A stretch of DNA of 55,328 nt from CAYLLN01 sp036496265. GTDB taxonomy: Bacteria; Planctomycetota; Planctomycetia; Pirellulales; Pirellulaceae. Location: the NCBI GenBank assembly GCA_036496265.1, contig DASXLL010000011.1, positions 1 to 55,328 of the forward strand. Reading direction: 5' to 3'. Positions 1 to 7,793 of the stretch are shown here, in pieces (position 1 is the stretch's first letter; every line of letters starts with the position of its first letter). The notes below the pieces were generated by a model. It was not told the DNA's origin, ran no database searches, and saw nothing but the letters and a program-made list of their open reading frames with translations. The position numbers were made by a program, and so were the translations under genes.

Positions 1-522
1 TGGCAGCCGAACGACTGTCGCCGGTCACGAGATCGACGAAGACTAGGCACGAACCACAAGCGGACCGCAATGCTTGTGGTAATCAATCACGGCCTGCATA
101 TTGTATCATCGCGGCCGATCCAGGCAGAACGGATGGGAGTCGGCTCGATTGGTTCATAGCCAACGGCCACTCAATTGCGCCGACCTCGAGCCGTTTCGGC
201 GTGAAGGACCGAAGCAGGATGCGGTCGGCCGGCTTCTCCTTTCCTTCACCCCGCCCGGCAGCACTTACAAAACTGCGTCGATCGATAGGGCTCAAAACGA
301 CGCCACGAGAAATTTGGACCGCCGTCCCGGAATGAATGGGTTGTGCGACGGACTTTACCGACGGGTTGACGAAAAAGACGCAACCGTCCACAAAGACATG
401 CTCAGGCCGTTGGAATGTAAGGGAGGCGGCCGCAAAGTTGGCGAATTGAATGCGGACAATGCAGCCTCATCCCCGAAGCAGTGGTTCATAAAACTCTTAC
501 ACCGGCCGAATGGAATTGCTTG
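1..522. other. Unassigned left edge, no convincing gene
   Basis: I see no convincing gene here. A short open frame on the plus strand ends at the TAG at 44-46 and could be the tail of a gene that starts outside the window, but 14 residues are too few to judge. Other open frames in this stretch have no recognisable motif, signal peptide or good ribosome binding site. No RNA gene or clear repeat is visible. Confidence 0.4.
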
Positions 523-969
523 ATGCAGATTTGGGTCGATGCGGATGCCTGTCCTGGAGAGATTAAGGAGTTGCTATACCGGGCCGCTCAACGGACGAAA
601 GTCAAGTTGACGCTCGTCGCGAATCAGTCGCTCCGCACACCGCGATCCGAATTCATCGAGACGGTGCTGGTTCCGGATGGCATGAACGTCGCCGATCGAC
701 GAATTGTGGAACTCATTGCGCCAGGTGATCTGGTTGTTACGGCCGATATCCCGCTTGCCGCTGACGTGGTGACAAAAGGCGCGGAGGCCATTGATCCTCG
801 GGGCCGACTCTATTCCGCTCTCAACATCGGCGAGCTACTTGCTATGCGGAACATACGCGACCAGCTCCGAGGCAACGGGTTGATTCGCGGCGGCCCGCCG
901 AACTTCGGCCCAAAAGACCGGCAGGCTTTCGCCAATCAACTCGACCGCTGGATAGTTAAGCACCGATAG
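523..969 (+). CDS. DUF188 / YaiI-YqxD family protein
   Basis: A 148-residue soluble protein of the DUF188 (YaiI/YqxD) family. It opens with the family hallmark VDADACP at residues 5-11 and continues with VTADIPLA (about 72-79) and a conserved GGPPNFGPKDR segment near the C-terminus. Asp-rich motifs of this kind suggest a PIN-like metal-binding fold, but I know of no established biochemical role. The ATG at 523 is preferred over the in-frame GTG at 481 because the family N-terminus begins directly with the VDADACP strand. The length matches the family's usual 145-160 residues. The gene is followed 26 bp later by a hemolysin-III gene on the same strand, so the two may be co-transcribed. Confidence 0.9.
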   Translation: MQIWVDADACPGEIKELLYRAAQRTKVKLTLVANQSLRTPRSEFIETVLVPDGMNVADRRIVELIAPGDLVVTADIPLAADVVTKGAEAIDPRGRLYSALNIGELLAMRNIRDQLRGNGLIRGGPPNFGPKDRQAFANQLDRWIVKHR

Positions 970-995
970 GCCCGCTTTTTCGAGCGGCAATTGGC

Positions 996-1655
996 ATGGA
1001 TCCTCACTCCCGTTCACTGGCAGAGGAAATCGTCAACAGTGTGACGCACGGAGTCGGCCTGATTCTTAGTTTGGCCGGCGGTTCGATTCTACTCATCCGT
1101 GTACTTTCTCAGCCCGACCTGTGGCGTCTCCTGGGGTGCGGCGTCTTTGCAACGACCCTGGTGGCCGTCTATGCGGCTTCCACGTTGTCGCACGCCGTTG
1201 CGAAACCTGCTTGGCGCCGAGTCTTCAGAATATTGGATCAAGCTTGCATCTATCTGCTCATCGTCGGAACGTACACGCCCTTTGCCTTGGAGTATTTGCG
1301 TTTCGGCTGGTGGTGGCTCTTCTTCTTGCTAATGTGGACGGCTGCCTTGATCGGCTTTCTTTCCAAATTGCTGTGGGTGCACCGTATCGACGCTATGACG
1401 ATCTGGTCGTACGTGTCGCTCGGCTGGCTGCCGATTATTCCTGCTTGGGTTTACCTAGATGTAGTGCCCTGGGGCGCCTTGACGTGGATTTTGATCGGCG
1501 GATTGTGCTACACCGCCGGCACCGTGTTTCTCGTTCTCGACCACAGGCATTGGCATTTTCACGCGATCTGGCACCTCTTTGTTCTCGCCGGGAGCGTTTG
1601 CCACTTCTATGCGGTGTTCGTGTTCGTCGCCTGTGCGCCGGTCCATCTGTCGTGA
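996..1655 (+). CDS. Hemolysin III (HlyIII/YqfA, PAQR-like) membrane protein
   Basis: A 219-residue polytopic membrane protein with about seven predicted helices, of the hemolysin III family related to eukaryotic PAQR receptors. The family's metal-site residues are visible: the STLSH motif (Ser62, His66), Asp81 in RILDQA, and the HxxxH pair His189/His193 in the last helices. Family members are thought to be zinc-dependent membrane hydrolases (ceramidase-like); haemolytic activity is known only for a few, so the name should not be read literally. The start is the ATG that gives the typical N-terminal EEIVNSVTHGVG segment. Its neighbour downstream is the convergent pst operon. Confidence 0.9.
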   Translation: MDPHSRSLAEEIVNSVTHGVGLILSLAGGSILLIRVLSQPDLWRLLGCGVFATTLVAVYAASTLSHAVAKPAWRRVFRILDQACIYLLIVGTYTPFALEYLRFGWWWLFFLLMWTAALIGFLSKLLWVHRIDAMTIWSYVSLGWLPIIPAWVYLDVVPWGALTWILIGGLCYTAGTVFLVLDHRHWHFHAIWHLFVLAGSVCHFYAVFVFVACAPVHLS

Positions 1656-1673
1656 CTGAGATGCCTTTCGCCG

Positions 1674-1691
1674 CGGCAAAGGGCTTTGCCG
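1674..1691. terminator. Hairpin between convergent hlyIII and pstA
   Basis: CGGCAAAG and CTTTGCCG form a perfect inverted repeat with only two bases between them, so the real structure is likely a 6-bp stem with a 6-nt loop. It lies 18 bp after the hemolysin-III stop codon and before the convergent end of pstA. There is no T tract, so termination is a guess from position. Confidence 0.3.
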
Positions 1692-1867
1692 TGAGGAATA
1701 CACCAAGCCGTATCTTCGCGGCGAATTCAGTTGAGGATCTGACGTGGTGGTCAGGCACTCCTGGGCCTGCAGCGGGAACGAATCATTGAGCAAGCCAGGT
1801 CGTTGCTCACACGATGTGGCGTTTCCCGGTCGATCTAAGAGTTGCCGATCGATCTAAGAGCTAAAGG

Positions 1868-2776
1868 CTACCACTTGAGCTTCTTGCGGACGCGGTAGCG
1901 AAGGGCAATCGCCGCGGCATTGATGGAGAGCGTCAACACGATCAACACCAACCCAGTGGTCGCCGCACGCGATTGCAGGTCGGGATCAGCGTCGGCCGTC
2001 CAGTTATACATTTGCATGGGCAAGACCGTAAACGATGAATTCAGCCAAGCAAAACTCAAAAATGGCGGCTTAGAGCTAATCGGCGACGGCGGCAGCCGCG
2101 AGATATAGCCCGCGGCGCCGATGACAAGCAATGGAGCGGTTTCCCCGATGGCCCGCGACATGGCAATGATTGTTCCGGTAGCGATGCCACCCAATGAATA
2201 AGGGAGCAGGTGGTACCAAATGGTTTGCCATTTGGTTGCGCCTGAGGCGTAGGCAGCTTCGCGAATGCCAACCGGTATTGTTCGCATAGACTCGCGAGTG
2301 GCGACGATGATGATCGGTAACACCAGCAGGGCCAGGGTCATTCCGCCCACGAATACGGTTTTGTGTAGGCCAAAAATGTAGCCAAACAGGCTTAGCGCCA
2401 TCAGGCCGTAAATGATCGACGGTACACCGGCCAGGTTGGAGATATTGATCTCGATCAAGCTGGCAAACCAGTTTTTTCCGGCATATTCTTCGAGGAAGAT
2501 TGCGGCGGCAACGCCCATCGGCACGGCAAAGCAAAATGTCACCGTCATCACATAAAGAGTGCCAACCAGCGCGGTTAAAATGCCGGCTCTCTCCGGAATT
2601 GCCGACGAATTGGAAGTTAAAAACTTCCAGGAAAGATGCGGCAACCCTTCGTAGGACAGGCTGAGCAGCAGGACGACAAGCGTGGCAATGCCAATGGCCG
2701 TGCAGCCCAGCCCGACGGCGCCGAACAGCCAATCCTGTCGTTTGCGGTGTGCGATGAGTCGGGCAATGTCGGTCAT
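1868..2776 (-). CDS. pstA: Phosphate ABC transporter permease PstA
   Basis: A 302-residue inner-membrane permease of the binding-protein-dependent transport family, forming with PstC the channel of the high-affinity phosphate importer. Six hydrophobic segments are visible, and the cytoplasmic EAA-type loop that contacts the ATPase appears as REAAYASGATKWQTI followed by the conserved SRAIGETAPLL. The SNLAGVPSIIYGL segment is typical of PstA. It starts 16 bp after the pstC stop, giving a clear pstS-pstC-pstA operon order. The genes that usually follow, pstB and phoU, are absent: next is a convergent hemolysin-III gene. The ATPase must therefore come from elsewhere in the genome. Confidence 0.95.
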   Translation of the reverse strand: MTDIARLIAHRKRQDWLFGAVGLGCTAIGIATLVVLLLSLSYEGLPHLSWKFLTSNSSAIPERAGILTALVGTLYVMTVTFCFAVPMGVAAAIFLEEYAGKNWFASLIEINISNLAGVPSIIYGLMALSLFGYIFGLHKTVFVGGMTLALLVLPIIIVATRESMRTIPVGIREAAYASGATKWQTIWYHLLPYSLGGIATGTIIAMSRAIGETAPLLVIGAAGYISRLPPSPISSKPPFLSFAWLNSSFTVLPMQMYNWTADADPDLQSRAATTGLVLIVLTLSINAAAIALRYRVRKKLKW

Positions 2777-2792
2777 GTCGATCGCTTATGTC

Positions 2793-3740
2793 CTAATAGC
2801 TCTGGTGATAGCGCCGACGCAACCAGTAACCGAGAATGTTGAATGCGAGGGTCATCACAAATAGCGCCAAACCCGCGGCGAAGAGCGACTGATATTCGAT
2901 CGTCCCGTGGGCCGGATCGCCACCGCTGGTGGCGACGATATTGGCCGTAATCGTCTGTGCTTCGTCGAATGGATTGAGCGTAAACTTGGGGATATTGCCG
3001 CCAGCGACCGCCACAATCATTGTCTCGCCAATTGCCCGCGAAATACCCAAGATGTAGGCCGCGCCGATGCCAGAGAGGGCTGACGGAATCACGACATTGA
3101 AGGCCGTCATCAGCTTGTTTCCGCCGAGCGCGTAAGAGCCTTCTCGCAGCAGCATCGGCACCGCACGCATCGCGTCTTCGCTCAGCGAGCTAATGTAGGG
3201 GACAATCATGATTCCCATCACCAGCCCCGCGCACAGCATGTTCGAGCCAGGCAAGCTCGGCCAGATTTTCTGAAGGGAAGGCGAAACCCAGGCCAGGGCG
3301 AAATAGCCATAGACGACAGTGGGAACGGCACTCAGCAGCTCCAGAGTCGGTTTGATCGTTTCGCGGACGCGGTGCACTGCAAATTCACTCAGATAAACGG
3401 CGACAATAGTGCCTATTGGCAAGGCCACCAGCAGCGCGATTGCAGTGGTCACGAGCGTCGCTGAGATAAGCGCCCAAATGCCGAACTGCGGCGGCTCATA
3501 CTGCGGAGCCCAGTTCGTGGTCAGCAGAAACTGATCGAGTCGGACCGCGGCGAAAAAAGTTGACGATTCATAGAGCAAGACGCTCACGATCAGCACGGTA
3601 GTCACGACGGAAAATAACGCCGAGACACTGAGCAATACCTTGGCCGTCCACTCCTTGAATTCGCGAAAGGCGCGCGCGCCACCACCAGCGCGGCGGGAGC
3701 GCAGACGAGTAAACTTTTGCCGTTCGCGTGGAATGCTCAA
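2793..3740 (-). CDS. pstC: Phosphate ABC transporter permease PstC
   Basis: A 315-residue inner-membrane permease, partner of PstA. A basic N-terminal segment (about 30 residues, many Arg) precedes the first membrane helix. The periplasmic loop contains TTNWAPQYEPPQFGIW, close to the family pattern around residues 75-90, and the EAA loop reads REGSYALGGNKLMTAF followed by ISRAIGETMIVAVAGG. The start appears to be a TTG at 3740; no in-frame ATG lies between it and the first helix. It begins 27 bp after the pstS stop codon. The length is normal for PstC. Confidence 0.94.
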   Translation of the reverse strand: MSIPRERQKFTRLRSRRAGGGARAFREFKEWTAKVLLSVSALFSVVTTVLIVSVLLYESSTFFAAVRLDQFLLTTNWAPQYEPPQFGIWALISATLVTTAIALLVALPIGTIVAVYLSEFAVHRVRETIKPTLELLSAVPTVVYGYFALAWVSPSLQKIWPSLPGSNMLCAGLVMGIMIVPYISSLSEDAMRAVPMLLREGSYALGGNKLMTAFNVVIPSALSGIGAAYILGISRAIGETMIVAVAGGNIPKFTLNPFDEAQTITANIVATSGGDPAHGTIEYQSLFAAGLALFVMTLAFNILGYWLRRRYHQSY

Positions 3741-3767
3741 CTTCGAGTTGCGTGGGGCGTTGTCGTG

Positions 3768-4838
3768 TTAGTACTGAACGGGCAAGTCCATGATCGTCTT
3801 CAAATCCATATCTTCCTTCAACTTGCCGCCGAAGGCTGTCCCAGTTTCCTTATGGTCCAATCGCTGCCGAACTTTGGCATAGATGGGCAGATCAAAGGGA
3901 ATGTAGCCTGCATTGCTCGTCAATGCCGCGGCGTTATCGATATAGAACTGAACGAAATTGGCAACCTCGGGCCGCTGCAGCGATTGTATATTCGCGTAAA
4001 TGAAAAGCGGCCGAGCGAAGGGATGGTAGTTGCCGCTGGAGATGGCTTGGATTGTCGGTTCGACGCCTGGATCGCTCTCCTTGACTTTGATTTTCACGGC
4101 CCGCAATGTCTTCGAGCGCGGAACGTAATAGGCATACGGAATATACCCCAGAGCATTTTGGTTCTTCTCCACGCCTTGAATCAGGATGTTGTCGTTGGCA
4201 TTGGCTGTGTAGTCGTTCCGAGTAGTCTTCTTGTCGTGATGAACGGCTTCATTAAAGTACTCAAAAGTTCCCGAGGCCGAATCGGCGCCGAAGAGAGCGA
4301 CCGGCTGATCAGGCCAGCCTTTTCGGACTTGGCTCCATTTCGTGACAGTACCCTTGCCGTTTGCTCCCGGGGCCCACAGCTTTTGCAGCTCGGCTAAGGT
4401 GATGTCATGAATAAATGTGTTCTTATTGCCGACCACGATCGTGATGGCATCGATGCCGATTGGCAGTTCGATGAACTTCACGCCGTTCTTTTGACAGTTT
4501 TCGAGCTCGGTCTGCTGAATCGGCCGTGATGCATCGCAGATGTCCAGCTTCTTGCCCGGTTCGGGAAAGCTCTTGAAACCACCGCCCGTGCCAACATAAG
4601 CCACAGAGATTTCAACGTCCTTCGCCTTTGCGCTAAATTCCTCCGCAGCTAGTTGGCTAATCTTATAGACGGTGCTGGAACCGTCGATTTGAATCTTGCC
4701 AGAAAGGCCCGGTTTGATTCCTTCCGCTTTCACGGGCAACAGCTTGCGCGCAGTCGTTTGTGCATTCGCAACGCCACCAAAACAGGCAAACATTGCGAGC
4801 AGAAAGGCAACCTTGGAACCGAAAATGTGCGCTCGCAT
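3768..4838 (-). CDS. pstS: Periplasmic phosphate-binding protein PstS
   Basis: A 356-residue secreted binding protein that captures phosphate for PstCA. From the ATG at 4838 a signal peptide runs through a hydrophobic core to a VANA-Q cleavage site near residue 27. The phosphate-binding loops are visible: DGSSTVYKISQ, YVGTGGGFKSF, DICDASRPI and FGADSASGTFEYF. This is the SphX/PstS branch found in cyanobacteria and planctomycetes. An upstream in-frame ATG at 4892 would add 18 charged residues before the signal peptide. The 4838 start is preferred because GAGGGG lies just upstream. It is the first gene of pstSCA; a Pho-box-like direct repeat lies about 65-85 bp upstream. Confidence 0.95.
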   Translation of the reverse strand: MRAHIFGSKVAFLLAMFACFGGVANAQTTARKLLPVKAEGIKPGLSGKIQIDGSSTVYKISQLAAEEFSAKAKDVEISVAYVGTGGGFKSFPEPGKKLDICDASRPIQQTELENCQKNGVKFIELPIGIDAITIVVGNKNTFIHDITLAELQKLWAPGANGKGTVTKWSQVRKGWPDQPVALFGADSASGTFEYFNEAVHHDKKTTRNDYTANANDNILIQGVEKNQNALGYIPYAYYVPRSKTLRAVKIKVKESDPGVEPTIQAISSGNYHPFARPLFIYANIQSLQRPEVANFVQFYIDNAAALTSNAGYIPFDLPIYAKVRQRLDHKETGTAFGGKLKEDMDLKTIMDLPVQY

Positions 4839-4903
4839 CGAACCCCTCGTTGATATTGGTCGTCGCCTTCGTAATACTTTGCCCGCGAACATAGCCGCAC
4901 AAT

Positions 4904-4921
4904 GTTAAGATCAGGTTAAGA
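4904..4921 (-). promoter_or_regulatory. Pho-box-like 7-4-7 direct repeat
   Basis: Read on the minus strand, TCTTAAC-CTGA-TCTTAAC is a perfect pair of 7-bp direct repeats with a 4-bp spacer, an 11-bp period. This is the architecture of PhoB boxes, and it also contains the TTAACN5TTAACA arrangement seen for PhoP in Gram-positive bacteria. It lies 66-83 bp upstream of the pstS start, in the region shared with the divergent porin. Assignment to a Pho regulator is inference. Confidence 0.55.
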
Positions 4922-5009
4922 ACGGGCTGCCGCCTGGGTTAGCAGCTAGCTTCCGGCGGATTCCTCCAGAAAACCTGCTAATTGTCATCAACAGTCGCCG
5001 GCTGGGGAT

Positions 5010-5039
5010 TCTTAACTCCGCCGGCACCGCGATCTTACG
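5010..5039 (+). promoter_or_regulatory. Possible second Pho half-site pair facing the porin
   Basis: On the plus strand TCTTAAC (5010-5016) and the related TCTTACG (5033-5039) lie 23 bp apart, 70-100 bp upstream of the porin start. The first is identical to the half-site of the box at 4904-4921. The spacing is one base off two helical 11-bp repeats, so this is a weak candidate. Confidence 0.25.
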
Positions 5040-5108
5040 CGATTGATCTAGGCGCTTTGACGTTTGCTTTGATATTACTCCCGCCCTAACTCGGCGGGAA
5101 ATCTTCAC

Positions 5109-6539
5109 ATGGCGAAGCACGCGGCGCCCTTCGTGCGCTGTTTACTCGCGCTCCTTGCGCTAACGGCGCCGCTCGTCTTCTGCTGCGCGGTCCACGCTCA
5201 GCCGCTGCCCGTACCTCCCATCGTCGAAAATCCGCCCGCTGCTGAAAATCCACCCGTCGCGACCGAAACTCCCCAGCCAGAGCCCACCGAAGCGGTGCCC
5301 GATATCGAAGCGCGGCTCAAGTCCGTCGAGAGCCAATTGGGACGCGTGCTCGACCGCGACGAAGGCCGGATCAAGGCGCCCGTAGCCGCGCCCAAGCCCA
5401 GCTTTCAGCCCGGCGGCCAGATGCAAGTGGACTCCATCTACATCGGCCAAAACACGCCCAACCGCGACAGCGTCGGCCCTGCCAGCGACGTGTTCGACTT
5501 CCGCCGCGCCCGCCTCACCGGCCGCGGCGAAATACTTGACGTCGTCGAATACTCCGTCGGTTTCGACTTTGCCCAATCCGGCCGTCCGACGTTTCTCGAC
5601 AACTGGATTGCCGTCAAAGAGCTCCCCATCCTCGGCAACGTCCGCGCCGGCCACTTTTTCGAACCTTTCTCGCTCGAACGATACAGCAGCAACCGCTATG
5701 GCACGTTCATGGAACGCTCGCTTGCCGACGCTTTCGCCCCCGCGCGAAACCTCGGCATCATGGCTCACGATACCTGGGGCGAAAACGAAGACGGCACTTG
5801 GGCCGTCGGCTGGTTCCGCGCCAACAGCAACAATTTCGGCGACGATTTCAGCAGCGTCGATGGCAACGCCCTGACGACCCGCATGACCTGGCTTCCCTAC
5901 TACGATCAAGACCGTGGCGGCCGCTCCTTCATCCACGTCGGTGCGGCTTACAGCTTCCGCGCCGAGGATCAACGCCAAATCCAGTTCGAATCCTTCCCCG
6001 AAGCCCGCCAGGGAACACCCGGAACGCCGGGCATTCCCCCCTTCGTCGATACCGGCATCATCGCCGCCAACAACGACCAGCGCCTCGGCCTGGAACTAGC
6101 CGTCGTTCACGGCCCGCTCTATGTCCAAAGCGAATACATGTGCTCCCGCGTCGATCAAATCGGCGGCCCATCACTCTTCTTCCAAGGCGCCTACGGCTTC
6201 GTCAGCTACTTCCTCACCGGTGAAAACCGCACCTATTCGAAACGACAAGGCACCATCGACCGCGTCTATCCCAACACCAACTTCTTCCGCGTCCGCACCA
6301 ACGACGGCATCGAAACCGGCTGGGGCGCCTGGGAAGTCGCCGCCCGCTGGTCCTACATCGACCTCAACAACCAAAACATCCAAGGCGGCCGCCTCAACGA
6401 CGCCACCCTCACCCTCAACTGGCACCTCAACCCCTACTTCCGCATCCGCTGGGAATACATCTACGCCATGCTCAACCGCGCCCCCATCGGCCCCAGCTTC
6501 GCCCAAATCGGCGGCATGCGCTTCGACTGGGATTTTTGA
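5109..6539 (+). CDS. Phosphate-selective porin O/P-like outer-membrane protein
   Basis: A 476-residue outer-membrane barrel of the porin O/P (OprP/OprO-like) family. A signal peptide ends near residue 30 (CAVHAQ). It is followed by a Pro-rich linker and a short coiled coil (IEARLKSVESQLGRVL, about residues 60-80), as in many planctomycete porins where this segment may anchor or trimerise the barrel. The barrel begins with FQPGGQMQVDSIY and shows alternating strands such as DFRRARLTGRGEI, RAGHFFEPFSLE and YTHATS-like aromatic turns; the last residue is Phe, as expected for barrel insertion. It is transcribed away from pstSCA from a shared 270-bp intergenic region with a Pho-box-like repeat, which supports a role in phosphate entry. 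Substrate specificity is inferred from context. Confidence 0.88.
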   Translation: MAKHAAPFVRCLLALLALTAPLVFCCAVHAQPLPVPPIVENPPAAENPPVATETPQPEPTEAVPDIEARLKSVESQLGRVLDRDEGRIKAPVAAPKPSFQPGGQMQVDSIYIGQNTPNRDSVGPASDVFDFRRARLTGRGEILDVVEYSVGFDFAQSGRPTFLDNWIAVKELPILGNVRAGHFFEPFSLERYSSNRYGTFMERSLADAFAPARNLGIMAHDTWGENEDGTWAVGWFRANSNNFGDDFSSVDGNALTTRMTWLPYYDQDRGGRSFIHVGAAYSFRAEDQRQIQFESFPEARQGTPGTPGIPPFVDTGIIAANNDQRLGLELAVVHGPLYVQSEYMCSRVDQIGGPSLFFQGAYGFVSYFLTGENRTYSKRQGTIDRVYPNTNFFRVRTNDGIETGWGAWEVAARWSYIDLNNQNIQGGRLNDATLTLNWHLNPYFRIRWEYIYAMLNRAPIGPSFAQIGGMRFDWDF

Positions 6540-6573
6540 GTTGCGGTCCTTTGAAAACCTTGGCTACAGGAGT

Positions 6574-6753
6574 TCACTCGCCAAGTCGGCCAGAGGCGCC
6601 GTTTTCAAAGAGTGCGTCGCCGGTGAGGTCGTCGAGCTGCCGCAAAAACTCACGGGCCTGAAAGTTGATGTCGTCGTTTCCGCGCTTGAATTTGTCCAGC
6701 TCTTCCAGCACGGTAAAGGGCCCGCTCAGGGGCCATTCCTCGCACCTTTTCAT
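6574..6753 (-). pseudogene. Fragment of a PhoH-family PIN domain
   Basis: A 59-codon minus-strand frame from the ATG at 6753 to the TGA at 6574. Its middle reads VLEELDKFKRGNDDINFQA and then REFLRQLDDLTGDALF, which matches the conserved PIN-domain stretch near the N-terminus of PhoH-like (YlaK/PhoH2-type) ATPases. The N-terminal LDTNVLL-type strand with the first catalytic Asp is missing, and so is everything after the PIN domain, including the whole PhoH P-loop ATPase. I read it as a decayed or recombined gene fragment. It sits just after the phosphate porin, but with no ATPase it is unlikely to act. Confidence 0.55.
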
Positions 6754-6814
6754 TCCGGCTTACAATTCAACGCGAAATCGTAAGATCGCACCGGTTCATG
6801 CCTTAGCGCTCGGG

Positions 6815-6867
6815 GTCGGCCGTTTAGGCCGGCTTCGGGAACCAAAGGTTGCACGTTCGAATCCTGC
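6815..6867 (+). other. tRNA-like remnant: hairpin plus T-arm sequence
   Basis: A T-arm-like hairpin is present: GCACG (6851-6855), loop TTCGAAT (6856-6862), CCTGC (6863-6867), with one mismatch in the stem. Upstream, GTCGGCC and GGCCGGC (6815-6833) form a 7-bp stem with loop GTTTA. I could not build a proper acceptor stem, D-arm or anticodon stem, so this is not a working tRNA. It could be the 3' end of a tRNA left by recombination. Confidence 0.3.
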
Positions 6868-7032
6868 TGGATGTACTTTTGCCGCAGAATTGCCGGGAAT
6901 CGGCAGCGATTGGCGAGTTTTGATCAACGGCGTATAATTGGATGGCTTTTAAAAAAAATCACATAGTGCTGCGCACATTTAGAAACGTCATTATTCCGGG
7001 ACCAGGTTTGGTCCCGGCTGTTGAGTATAAAC

Positions 7033-7425
7033 ATGGCCAAAGCCGGACCGAGAAAGAAGCTGCCGAAAGAGGTGGCGATCATCAATGCGGACAACTGCAC
7101 GGGCTGCGAATCGTGCCTGGAGGTTTGTCCGGTCGATTGCATCTTCATGGTCACGATGCAGCACGCGGTGAAGGGTAATCAAGCGTGGTGCGAGATCGAT
7201 ATCGAGCGGTGCGTGGGCTGCGAGGTATGCGTCCACATTCCGCAGAAGAAAACGAATCCATACGAGCTCACCATTTGCCCGTGGAACGCGATCGAGATGG
7301 TGCCGACGGAGCTCGCGGCACAAACGGTTGCTCAAATTGGCGGCCCGCCGGAGTATATCGTCGCCAACTGGGACCGGTTGGTGGGAACGGCGCAGCATCT
7401 GGCCGAGTTGAAGGCGGCGGGGTAA
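7033..7425 (+). CDS. Ferredoxin with two 4Fe-4S cluster motifs
   Basis: A 130-residue soluble ferredoxin-type protein. The first cluster motif is classical: Cys22-x2-Cys25-x2-Cys28-x3-Cys32-Pro. The second is split: Cys60-x2-Cys63-x2-Cys66, then 15 residues, then Cys82-Pro, so the last ligand is separated by an insert containing Gln-Lys-Lys and Tyr. This implies either a 4Fe-4S cluster with a long loop or a 3Fe-type site. An extra Cys36 follows the first motif. The ATG at 7033 is preferred over an in-frame TTG at 7021, since the protein then starts with MAKAGPRKK. The C-terminal 45 residues are an extension with no cysteines. No redox partner lies next to it; its role is probably general electron transfer. 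Confidence 0.88.
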   Translation: MAKAGPRKKLPKEVAIINADNCTGCESCLEVCPVDCIFMVTMQHAVKGNQAWCEIDIERCVGCEVCVHIPQKKTNPYELTICPWNAIEMVPTELAAQTVAQIGGPPEYIVANWDRLVGTAQHLAELKAAG

Positions 7426-7429
7426 GAGA

Positions 7430-7464
7430 ATTCAGAATTATGAATGCTGAATTCTGAAATTCAA
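7430..7464. repeat. Heptanucleotide array, ATTCTGA type
   Basis: Five consecutive 7-bp units starting just after the ferredoxin stop: ATTCAGA, ATTATGA, ATGCTGA, ATTCTGA, AATTCAA. The flanking units also pair as an inverted repeat (GAATTCAG with CTGAATTC), so the transcript could form a hairpin and act as a weak terminator. The same core occurs inside the glycerate kinase gene at 39181-39215. Confidence 0.6.
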
Positions 7465-7470
7465 CGCAAT

Positions 7471-7764
7471 CTAGCCGCGCAAGATTTGGATGCCTTCCCA
7501 GATGGGCGGCAGGCACCAGGCCATTACGAGATAAAAGCCCCAGAGCACGAGGGCTGTCCAGGCCAGAACCAGAATCGTCCATACGATTTTACTGGTCAGC
7601 GAAAACCGGCGGCTGATCCAGAGCAGCGGCAAGCCTGGCGCGGCTGTAACGAAAAAGAGAACGGCCAGCAGCACGAGCGGCCGGTCAACGAGGTCACGCC
7701 ACGATGGGCGTATCGCTTTCGTCTCTGGTGGCGTTGAATCGAGATGCGGCTCGTGCGTTGACAT
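7471..7764 (-). CDS. Small membrane protein of unknown function
   Basis: A 97-residue protein with a 30-residue hydrophilic N-terminus and two strong membrane helices (roughly residues 30-50 and 58-82), ending in a short polar tail. I do not recognise the family. The ATG at 7764 gives MSTHEPHLDS; an upstream in-frame start at 7800 would overlap the end of the PIN toxin gene and is less likely. It lies 29 bp downstream of the vapC-like gene on the same strand, so it could be read through from the toxin-antitoxin operon, but there is no evidence that it belongs to it. Confidence 0.6.
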   Translation of the reverse strand: MSTHEPHLDSTPPETKAIRPSWRDLVDRPLVLLAVLFFVTAAPGLPLLWISRRFSLTSKIVWTILVLAWTALVLWGFYLVMAWCLPPIWEGIQILRG

Positions 7765-7793
7765 GATCGGCGCTGCATGCCGGTTCAGCAGGA

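Noticed and set aside
6815..6867. A functional tRNA
   Set aside because: Only the T-arm is convincing; acceptor, D and anticodon stems cannot be formed properly.
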